DNA from: Hymenolepis diminuta
Taxonomy: Eukaryota > Platyhelminthes > Cestoda > Cyclophyllidea > Hymenolepididae
Assembly: GCA_900708905.1 (NCBI GenBank)
Contig: CAADRB010000022.1
Span: 173,457-237,456 of the forward strand
DNA: 64,000 bases
Reading direction: 5' to 3'
Of the stretch, positions 36,401 through 48,400 are shown one piece after another. The notes under the pieces were generated by a model. The model was not told the DNA's origin, made no database searches, and saw only the letters and a list, made by a program, of their open reading frames with translations. Positions within the stretch are counted from its first letter, which is position 1, and each line of letters starts with the position of its first letter. A program made the position numbers and the translations under genes.

Positions 36401-39400
36401 TTCCTTCAGCTGTCATATTTACGGCAATATCTCTTTCTCATTTGTATCGTTGATTTGAATTTGACCAGTCCATTGTGTTACTAATGTAATGGGCTTCACA
36501 ATATATGTATAAAGAAAATGAGTTTACCCGAAACAAATTTATAATATACACGGAATCGGACATTCATGTAGGACTGTCCACTGGCATTGAATCGTAAGGC
36601 AAGAGCTGAACGAAGTGAAATGATGGCGGAGCTGTCCACGTCGTCTTTAGTTTTGATTGCATCCAATTTGTCTCCGCACCAAATTTGAGACGGTTGGGGC
36701 AAGCTTGCTATGCTATATGGAGCTGCTAAGTTCCCTTCCAAGAGATTAAGATCAGTGAATGATGAGGAGCTAATGGAACGCAGGGTAAAGTTATCAGTGT
36801 TCTCCACTCGAGATCCATAGACGGCTAGAAATCCATTAGAGCATCTGAAAGGGATTTATGTCATCATAATCGTACGGATTAAAGATTGATCGATTATTTT
36901 GACATATAGAAATTTAATAGGCAGATAAATACCATATTTCGGCTTTTTCTTTTTCAGTAAGCATTCTAAAGTGCATTTAAAAATTCCTTAATATATGGAA
37001 AAAATAGTTAAGCGTTCTTGCTTAAGCAAGCATTTAAAGCAATCCAGAGGACGAATCATGAAACCTGAATTTTGGAATCTTAGTCACTCATTTAGTAAAT
37101 ATTGTAAAATCCGAGCCCAAAAAATCAAATGAAGCAAAATTCTGATACCTTGACGTTGCTCTCAGCACCTTTTCTGTCCTCTCCCCTCCTTCAGTTAGCT
37201 GATTTCAATTACTTTCCACAACTGAAATCGTAATTTTCTGTATTTCTCTGAGTAATATTAGTAATGGGCAAATTTACCATTAATAAATTTAGATCTGCAC
37301 AGTTTATATCCAAATTAATTTTTAAAAGAAGTAAAACATTGTTGATCCTAAGTCCTTTGAGGACGGCATTTACCGAACGTGAGTAAAGGAGTTGCATCCT
37401 GGGGTCTTCAGTATAGGATTCAATTATTTTGTCCATTTGGACCAAACGTCACATAAAATATTACTTTTTCGGGCAGGTTAAAAATAACTTTCAATACCGT
37501 ATTCTCCGAAGTTAGGAAATGAAATGGAGAATTCTGCATACCTTCAGTCGTGGTTATTATTGGAGTTGAGATTTAACCTATAACCATTATTTTTATTGTG
37601 ATTCATAACGATTTACTGCCTTCCTATTTCAATCAGAATTTTGCCCTAAGACTTTATTAACTATGCACTGTGGGCTTTTCATAGAAAAATAAGGGTTTTA
37701 CGAAATGAAAACATCAAAGAAGAGCTTGATAGTTCGTTGGGTGGTCTTACTTTTTCTCATTCCTATTAAATGGAGGTAGATCAACGAAGTCGAAGCCAAC
37801 TCGGACTGTTTCAAGGCGCTGTTTTTCATGCCTTCCTAGGAAGTAGAAGGTACAGACATGCGAAGGATAGAGAACAGCGCTGAAAGAAAAACTAGGTGAT
37901 TCCAGAAGTTCATCCTTCTGCATACCATTGAGTCCATTCCGCTCGCTTTGAATTGCGAAATCACATTCTGGAAATATTGCGAAAATGTATCTATTTCACC
38001 CAATGATGAATATACGTTATAGATAAAACAATTTTGATAATTTGTCTATATTGTAGATATTTTAGAGTTTTAGACCTTATTTTTCGGAAATGGAATGTGA
38101 ACAAGGATGACAAAATAAAATGCTGTTTTTGTGCGTTTATCATCCGTTATTTTTAACTCATGTTAGAGGTCGGTACGAACGCTCCATTGCTTCCGTTTTC
38201 TGATCTGTTAAGTGTCAAACTCAAAAGTTGTCACCGATTTGATTCCTTTGTTTTTGTTCGTTTGGTTGAGAAAAGGCTGAAATTAAAAACTCTGAATTTA
38301 AACAAACTTGGTTTTTAGTAGTTAAAACTTTGACAATGCTAATGAATATTTTGCATGATAAACTACTTGATACCGTCTATTCTGTGGGGATTTTGCTCTA
38401 GCCCGAAGACGTCTATCAACATCTGGCGATTAGAAATGACGGACTGGCGATAAAATCTTCACTACGGTGTCCACAGACGGTTCCGTTGTGTGTTTGTACA
38501 TAGATACCTAAACGGGTGTCTATCATCCCGCCGAGACTCCTATAACGAGACATGACTGACGTCCAACGAAGAAATTTTTTGTATATAAACCTAATTTACT
38601 AATTAATAAATTGGGGTGGCTTGTCTACCACCTCCGAACTGATCTGACGACATGAGTGACTTGACTTAGTACATCTATTCGATCAATGTGGCCCCGATAG
38701 ACCTCCACGTTATGACAGATTTAAATTAATCTGATCCACATACTTTATACTTATTGGATAGGTATTTGCCCATGTCACCGACATCACATTGAATAATTGT
38801 ATTTCTAAAAATTTCTCTTATATAGGAATGCCAAAAATGAGTAAGCTCAACCTTTATACTACTTAAAAGTGAAAATATTAGTAACATCATTTTACACTGA
38901 ATCAGAAAACAGTGGGAGTAATTATGTATTGCAGTATGGACTATGAGTGAAAGTACTCTGCTAAAAGGGTCTGAGTTTATCACATTGAGAAAAGTGCAGT
39001 AAATGGAAGGGAGACATGAAAGGAAGAGCAAATTTCTCTAACTCAAGGAAAATAAAAAGTTGCTTTTTCTTTACGCTAACAAGTTTCTTCGACGGCAAAT
39101 TGTGTATATTTCAACTTCTGCGAGTAATCGTGATTTCGTAAATCATTGTACAATCCTGGCAAACATGAAACCTTCAATTTGGATCATAACAAATTACCTA
39201 GAAGATTTGACTTATGTTTATCAACTTTGTTGCATGAATGTATGAAGTGGGGAATTCATAGCACAAAAGTTTAACATTATTCTTGTCTTCCGTTGTATTT
39301 GTTCTTCTGGTTGTTGTTAAATTCGACACCAGCTTTCCCTGGAAGATTCATTTAAAATCCGACATTGATCGATTTGAATTTTGAACCATTTCAAAAACAC

Positions 39401-42400
39401 GCCAGTGACAAAATAAACATACATTCAGAAAGGAAATAATTTGCATTTGAAATACATGAAAATTCACAAAATTCGATTGAGCTATTTTTCGATTAAATGA
39501 TTTCCATACGAAAACGACTATTCACCATATATTGATATGTTTCTGTTTTAAAGTATTTTCAAATAGCAGTTTATAATGCATTTTGTTGGTAAGAATAACA
39601 GGGAATGTTCCCATTCCCATTTTCAGTTCTATTGAAAACCATAATGTAGAATGCGAAAAGAGTTCTAAGATAATAATGCACAAATAGTATTTTAAAGGAG
39701 CAAATTAAAAACATGATCAATTTGGCTGAAATGGCTTTAAAGTGGAGTCCTTTCAACTGGAATTTAATCTTATTTTCGTTTAAATTAATTTATTTTAAAA
39801 AGTCCGGAACTCATTAGGAAAGGAAACACAGACACATTTTAGCTGGCTGGATCTGAATTTTATTCATTTACTTTTCATAATGTACTTCAAGTATGCCAAA
39901 TTTGCAAAATACACAACAAAATAAGATGGTTATTTTATCATCCAATATTTTTAGAAAAGAAATATTATTTGACCGAGATTAAAATTGACGTTTCCAAATA
40001 TGTACCTTCTAAAGTCAATCGCAGTCGTCATTGTAACATGTTAACATGTACAAAATGAAAATTCTCCCAAAATTTGTCATTATGCTAATCCTATCTAATA
40101 TCTGACTCAACAGGATTCGAACTGAGGGACAATCAAGGAGGATTACAGATCGATGCATTTTTCAGGACCTATGTTGGTCTCTCTCCTAGCAGTATAATGC
40201 CGACGTCAAAAAACGTCTTGAGCAAGGCTAAAAAGGCTTTTTAAATATAAACGGTTGAACAATAGTTGTTGACAGTGGCGTCAATAACATATTTAATGAC
40301 ATATTAAAAAATACTAATTGATTTTAAAATTAAAAACAACTGGAAATGATCACGGTGAAGGGCAAAATAAAAGTGAAAAGTGAAATTCATTTTGTGTAAG
40401 AAAATCTCCAAAATTAGTAAAGACCTGATCAAGAACTTAGTAACAAAAAGTTTATGTTATTAGTTCTAAATGACTTAATGAATTTAATTTAGCATTTTTA
40501 AGAACAATGCAGTTTAAGTAAGAGATCAAACTGCATATCCATATTATTTGCTCAAATAAACGGTTTATTCTTACAAAAAGAACTTTACTATTTAAAGTAC
40601 AAGGAAAATTTAAATTTGAAACTATTCATCAGCACTACTTCTAACTCTTTATTCAGTTTATTAACTTGTCTAAATTAAAAGACAATGTTAATGATACAAA
40701 ACAAAAAGTTAAATGAAAGTCGTAAATGTAATACTACTGAATTTAAAAATTCATTTAAGTAGCACATTTAAGCATTTCCCATTAGAGTGCCATAATTATT
40801 ACTTTATTCCAAGTGTTATATTGATAAACAGAAAAAGCAAATAAAATGGAATTTGTTTTTTTTGAAATAAGTAAGACAGTCATTTTCTAATTCAAGATAT
40901 AAAACCGCGTAAAAGATCAAACTAGCAAAAAATCAAAACCCACCGGTTCCGCGAACATGGTGCTCCTTAAAGTAAGATTCAACCGGAACGAATTTGTCCC
41001 AAAATTTATAGGCAATGCGAAATCCTCGATACCTTGTGAAGGTATTTTCACTAATCGTCGAATAGGTCACAAAGATGATAGTCAGGAAAGACTCTGTTGA
41101 ATAGATCTCCAGATTCTCATGTTCACCGCATATTCGATTTCCGATGCTTGGAGCCCTGTTCAGATCATTTCCGTCAAAAAACTGTATATAATCCGTTGAG
41201 CATCTATAAACATGCAAATGCATTATTACGTAAATTTAATTTTACTAGGAGTTGAAAGGCCTAACCGCTGACAAATTATTCTTAGTTAAGCAATATATTA
41301 GATACAAGATTAAATGAATGAATGTACTTCAATTTGGAAGCTCGTATTTGTAGTTTGCTGTGAATTAACTTCTACAAGGTATGATTTAAACAAAAAAACT
41401 AAATATTGTGAAAATTATCTCTACTGTATGATTTTTAAATTGATCACTTGGGTTTTTCAAAAAATTTAATGTCAAGAAGATTCCATAACTTTATTATGGT
41501 TTAATTTAATCCTTTGTCAATTTTTAAAAGATATATGGCCTTTGTGTAAAATGTACTCGGTTTAAATTAAGAAGCTTGTTTGAATGCATAATAAATCATA
41601 CTGGCAGAATTAAATGATCTGAGACATATAAGACATCATAAGTAACTTATCTACCTCTTAGTTATTAATGGTAATCGCACTTGCATAAACAGCGAGATAT
41701 AACACATTTTTTAAAGGCCTCAATAGAATTTCCGTTACCTTAGTTTATTTACGAAGGTAATTTTGTTCTTATTGGAAGAAAATCTAAGGATACCTTTTGT
41801 CATACAAACTGCGCAATGTTAACTCTAAAGCAAAAAATTTGCCAGCTATTTCAAACTCCTGACAGGAAGAGGTCTCTAAGGCCCCACTTATTTTTACCAT
41901 TGTTTAAATGAACAATTTAACCAATCTGTAGAGAAATATTACATTTCACGTATTTTCCTGACCAATTTACATATGGAGGCACCTAAATGTGTCAGTCGTC
42001 ATTCTACCTTACCTTATCGGATTTTGAACACCTATGACTAAGGTAATCTGAGACAGTCGACCACTTTGACCACTGAATCAACGTGAATCAGTAAATTTGC
42101 ACTAGTTCGACCTTTACATCCCTTCAAAAATGATTAAAACTGGTTTTCATACTTTTCTGTCCTTTATCTCATTTTTTCTTATTCAAGATACCGCTACTGG
42201 ATCAGCTTAATATATGCTTGATGTTCGAAGGTAATGTACAAATTTATCCATGATAAACTCTTTTCCATTATTCTTTTCTTTTCGTACCTGCTTGCGAATG
42301 GAAGAACTGAACTTTTAGAAAGCGTTGCAACATATCTGTTGACATTCATTATCCTTCTAATATGAAGCGGACTCATCGAAATCTGTGAGTGCATGACAGG

Positions 42401-45400
42401 CGAGGTAGTGGTTAAGGCAAATCATCAGATGGACAATAGTGCTAAATTGTAATTCTCTCCGTATCTCACATTTTATGCATGGAAGGAGTAGCTAAACCCG
42501 TCATCACTTGGTATTTATAATGCATTTCGGCTTTTCTTTTCTTTCAAGAACTGAGGCGATAACTGGACATGAGCTGGGTCATGATATTTTGTGAAGAACA
42601 GCATTTATTCTCGAATAAAAACAACAATTTCAAAGTGAAAATTGCATGTATTTTTTAATATAATAAAGATATCTATAATGTTCTTCCATTAGGAAATTAG
42701 AATTCAGTCATTATTTTGTTGAATTGAAAAGGCGGTTAGCCGTTCAGATCACCGGATAATACGGTGAGGGTAATGATTTTTGTCTAAAAGAAGATATTTT
42801 GTGAAATTTAAAGCATATTATATCATATATTTTTATTTAATAATACCAGTGTTATTAATATTCCCTCTTTTAATTGCCGGGACTTTGTGTTTAATCTAAA
42901 ATTTCGTTATCGCTTGCATTTTCTTACGTTCTGGTTTAGTTGAGAATCGATTATAACATCTGAAAATACACCGAAATGATATGATTCTCACTGCTCTTCC
43001 TAATTTTTTTGTTTCCTACCCAATTTTGATGAAACCAGAGCAAATTTGTATGCTACGGGACGCGATTTGAAGCTGAAATCCACAACGTAATCAATATATT
43101 ATCTAAAAATTCTTCTTACGTATTCATTTGGGACGGCAGATTAAGATCAAGAATTGTCACTTTAATCCTCTGATTTGGCTGTCCACGGAACGTATAAATG
43201 CACTGAAGTCCAGGTGGGTGGAAACCTGGATAGGCTGGAGAAGCAAATTCTCCACTTTGTTGCTCTGATTTAGACTGAATCACAAATCGACAAGTTGGTT
43301 CTGGTGCACCAACTTTATTCTCTTTCTCTTCACCTTTTGAGGCGGAACGAAGAAACTCATGAGGTAAGAATGGAATGTCTTGAGGTGATGCAACTTGGCC
43401 GGGGTAATAGATATCTGTGAAAAATAAATATTTTAATATATTGATTAAACGGAAGACTTTACAAGAACTCTGACATTTAGGAATTAAGTTTGTAAAAGGT
43501 AGAGGTATATACATCGTTAAAAAATTACGTGCACACGTTGATATTTCGGGAATCAACCAGGTTCACGTCCTTCTAGTTAAACGCTATGAGAAAGATTCTC
43601 AATGATACACATCCCAAAATGTGGACAGTCAATCACACTGGTTAATTCTGATAAGCTAAACGGATGGTGTAATTCGAGCTTCTCGTACGTTCACTGCTAA
43701 GACAACTTGGCTACTCAAGTTAATTGTTGTTGAGTTTCTTCATGGGTTTGGTAAGTTCTCAATAGATGTAGAGTATGAAATCACTTGCAACCTGTTAAAA
43801 TAATATTTCTCGAACTAACAGATGGAAGAAGGGTGATTTGACTTGTAAAATCAAGACATTCTATATGGCTTTAATTTTCGCAAGGGAACTTATAGCGCAG
43901 ACTGCTATTGAGTAAAAATGTTATTCGCGAAGCTAAAGAAATTTTCTGAGAGGCAAATAGGTAGGCAACAAGTGGCCAATAGAAAGATATTTTAAATATT
44001 AATTTGGAGAAGTAAGCAAGCTGCTCCGGGTATTTCAGTTAACTATCTATTCATAAAAAGGTCTAGTTTTCATCTCAAATGATAGTTATCTGCTTCCTAT
44101 TTAGATAGCGAGTGAGTGAGAGAAAAAACGCGCAACTGGATATTTTTGTCTAAAAAGAATAGATGACAAAGAAAACTTGTGACAGAATATTTGTCGGATA
44201 GTAAAACACATGGAATGTTATCAGGATGAGATTATCTTTGTTGATTATGATCTCGTTTTATGTCCCATCCAGGCATTTATGACTCTCAAAGTTAAGCCAT
44301 TCAAAAGCGATTCTCATAGATAATTAAAATCGAGCTGATATCCTAATAAATGAAGTCGATTAGGTTTTGAGCATTGCAATGCGTCTAGATGGCTTTTCTT
44401 CCTTTCCCCAGAAATTAACGTCGAGGAGCAATCAAATTTAATGCTAAATTTAAGGAGTAAAATCTCACTTGCGTTTTCGATTGTACAGAAAGAATGAGGA
44501 TATTCTTCAAATTCCAATATCTTCACGATATATTTTAATGTTTTCCAATCTTAAGGAAACAATGAACAAGAAAAAGACTCAAACTTCTCAAAACTCTTAT
44601 AACTTAGCTCAGTATAGTGCATACTAGTCTTGTAAACATCCCTGCCATATTTTAAAGAGTGACTCAAGGCCCAGGTGGTCTTCAAATGACCTGTTAGTCT
44701 TATCAGCTTGTGGATGGATGTCGCTCTCGACATTTTGACAGTCTGAATAAAATTTTAATCGGTTCAGTGATAATTAGACCTTCAAAAATCAATGACGTGA
44801 AGAGATGTCGTTAAATTGATAGTATCTTGTATTTAAAGTACTCTATTCTTCTCGCCACAGACTATCTTGAAGCTGTACCTAAATTATGGCAAATTATATT
44901 TAAGAACATTAAGATAATTTATTTAGTTTTCAATAACTTAAAGTACATTCCACATGCGTCAACTATTTATATTTTTCTACCAAAGGCTCCACTGAAAATA
45001 ATGTATGCATTCGTGATCTGTAGTAGTATTCGATGGGCGTTTCTTACTATTAAAGGAAACGACCAAGGTAATAAACTGCTAATCAAAAGCTGGGTTGTTT
45101 AAATGCCAAGTCAACTTTACTTAACTTCCAATCTTAAAATTCTCAAGCAATATGTGATAAGATACTGACTGTATTTATTTCAATGGATACAATAACGGGG
45201 TTAGTTCGTGGGGAAGATAAATTTTCGCAGTTTTTATAAATAGATAACAACGATTGTCAATACTAACTGAGACTTTTATGGCATACATGGAGTCATGTCA
45301 ATTAGTAAGGACGACACCAGAATAAACTGATCGGATCAAAAGCTGATTTGATATTCAGATATTAGATGAGGTCTTTGAATATCGAAAAATTCAGAAGGTA

Positions 45401-48400
45401 ATATGAAACCGAACGAGAAAAAATTCCTGGAATTGGAGAAAGTAACTATTTTTAAGCTAATTTATTAAGCAACTTGGAGAGAGTACGAGGTAGCTGTCTG
45501 GACACTGTGACGTCAATCGAGGCCATGGATGAATACAGAGGTACGGTTTTATGCATAAAATCCGAACTAAAATACTCTTTCAATTTAAAGAACTGACCTA
45601 ATTGAAAAAAGATTTCAACGGTAAACTTACCATCAGTAATAATTTTGAAGGTTCCATTAAATCCCAGTTTGTCTCGACCGCTTATTCTTTTCATAGATGG
45701 TGCAGCAAAGAAATCTAGAATAACTTCTCGATAGAGAGAGACAAATCTCTGAGGTAGTTTGCTCACGCCCTCATCTCGTTGGAGGCCACAAAATCTTCCA
45801 AGGAGACGCGAGCGAGCCAACATGGAGGAAAACAAGAGAGCTGAGAATGGGGTGGTTGTCTTGAATCCTTGAGCCTCTTGCAAGTAGGCAAGAAATCGAA
45901 CCTCATCTTCATTTCGAGGGTGGGTAGAGGCAACATCAATGTAGATATCGAGAAAATCTTTATGACAACTAAAAGAAAAGTAATTAGCGTAAGAATAGAT
46001 CAAGTAATATAAAAACTTTCTGTTCTTTCAATAATAAATGGGCGACCTGTTCGCCCGGGAGGACTAAGTAGGCGGTAGATATATAGTGACACTAAGGTAA
46101 ATAATTAATTTAGCATTGGTTTTTTGCATTGATTGACTCCCGAAAGCCAAACGACGACTTGATCAATGTCAGTTTTATTCATTTTGCCAAGATGTCTAGA
46201 GCAACAGTGCGCTACATACGTATTAGGGTTGTGGTATGGAAACTGTTAATATAAACCTATACACTTGATGCGTGTTTGTTGACAGCTTTCAGAACACGCG
46301 ATAACTGATTTCATGCTTCTTTTAACCTTCCAAATAGTGATTTTCAGGTCAAGCTAATTTAAAACAAACATGGAAGATACTTAGTTTATCTTTACTATGT
46401 TATTCTTTCATTCTTTTAATATATTTTCCATTTCTGGAAATCTCCTCTGCACTATCTAACAGGTTTGAATGATTAATGAAGAAAAATTAAACAACCGCGC
46501 ATACTGTATTAAATTATATATAATAACGGTCAGGTTAAATTTTCTCTCTTATTTCAGCTAATTCTTTGTCATTGCGTTCTTTTGCGTTCAAAACAGAGTT
46601 CCGTGAAGCCATGAAGTTCGCGTGAACTTAAATATTGGCATAATTCATTGTTTGAGAGAGGTCGTTTAAACCAGCCGCAAAATGCAATTCACTTGAATGA
46701 AATGGTTTGCAAAGTAGTTCATCTCAATCGACTTTGCTCACTTTATTTGGAGTTATTAATAGCAGAGAGATTTATATTTTTCATAAAATTTTTTTTCACC
46801 TCTCTATGCTGTGTCTGATAACATCTTCACTGAAGTAAATTAAAATTAGTGAGTCTATTTTGTATTTTGAATTAAAAAGATCAAACAATAATTCGTAACG
46901 GAACTTGGTATATCAATATATCAAGGGAACTGGAACTAAGCGAACTAAGCATTTTAATTTCACTGCGACTGTATATTTCTAAAAATATCATTTTATAATA
47001 ACAAAACGATTTTTTCATCGAAATTTCCTGTAATATTTTCTTACAGATTTATCAGGACCCAGTTCGATGAATGGGCTAGGTATAATTAATACAGTACTCT
47101 TCAGATATCCATAATACGATGCACTCAAATTCAGATAGCTTAAATTCCTTTCTTGGAGAACTTTTAGCTTAGTGACCTATCCAAGCTAACCTTCAGTTTT
47201 TATATTATCAATAGAGTTCGTTATTAATGTATCTATGTTATTAATTAGCCAAGCCTAATTTCAAATGTCCTTGCACAAATTCTACTCCATAATAATGTGC
47301 TCTAAATTTTACCTGGCAGATTTCGTGTGTACCGGCATACGCCTTGTCTTCTCCCGCCTTTTCAGCACAGGGTTTAACCAATTCCACATTGCAGACATTA
47401 TCAGACTGACCGCACATAGTCGAATTGATGGTTTAATTAATCATATAAGAAACGCAGAGTAAATGCATTGATGTATACCGTACCTTGCCAAAGCATAGTC
47501 TGCTGCGTCAGCTCACACTAGAATAAATTTATCCACCGTTAGCTGATTTCGATATGAAGGGTGGTAAACAGAGGCTTTAATCTGAAATTCGATCTGCATT
47601 AACTTCAAACTTCCAGTTATGGGAGCTAGTCAATATGCAGAGATGAAAATGAAGTAGGAGTGACTAGCCATTCATTTAAGCGTTTTGATATTTGAAACTA
47701 ATTTTCTATCTATATGATCTAGGTGTATAATACATATTGCATATACATATAATACATAGCACATGTACATACATACATGTGCTATAGTTGGCACATGACA
47801 GGAGAGATTAATTTAATTTACTAATTTTTAAGACTATGTAAAGGAATAAATGTCACTTTATCCGGTTGGCAGTTGGAAGTTGACAGATGACCGAATCAAT
47901 GGAAGTTTTTTTCCGATGTCAAAGTATCATGAGCCTATTGTTAAGACTGAATTGTGAATTGTTCATCCAGAAAAAAATCATAGACTCTGCCGCCTAGTGT
48001 CATTTTTTCCACCTATTGACATTATTTCATTTTACAATTAGTGAACTTGAGCCCCTAATCGCGATCAAACAAGCAAGAAATGGTTTTCTATATTCTTTAT
48101 TTTGAAGATATAAAGGAATGCAAACATACGTTCATGAAACTTTAACTTATTACAATATCAATAACACTGGAAACTATGGTTTCTTCTAAATATCCCAATT
48201 AGAGGGCTCTAATGATCCGAATTCACGTTTGATAACTGCAGCTTTGGAGAAAATTTTTATTTCAGAATTAAAGCATACACATGCTACTCTCGCTTCATTT
48301 TAGGAAGTGCAATATAAGAGACTATACATATATAATGGGTGCCTAAGGCATGTCTGGACACCTTACACACTTTTAGAAAAACAGAAAGGGAAACTGTTAA

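Larger units (their letters stand above)
30100..36527 (-). other. 6.4-kb intron of CUB gene carrying SINE 1 and element copy A
   Basis: Between CUB3 and CUB4. It holds the tRNA-derived SINE (32476-32714), an unassigned frame (34399-34815) and the inverted-repeat element copy A with its N gap (34812-36255). No other gene recognised. Confidence 0.65.
37968..40943 (-). other. intron of CUB gene
   Basis: 3.0 kb between CUB2 and CUB3. It contains a GC-richer unexplained patch (38384-38716) and a box-B-like sequence (40100-40240), both listed separately. Nothing else recognised. Confidence 0.6.

Noticed and set aside
40105..40180. Possible tRNA gene on -.
   Set aside because: Only a T-arm-like segment; no acceptor stem, D arm or box A at the right distance.
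42395..42450. GGCGAGGTAGTGGTTAAGG-like sequence as a third SINE head.
   Set aside because: Resembles box A only; no box B, body or tail follows.
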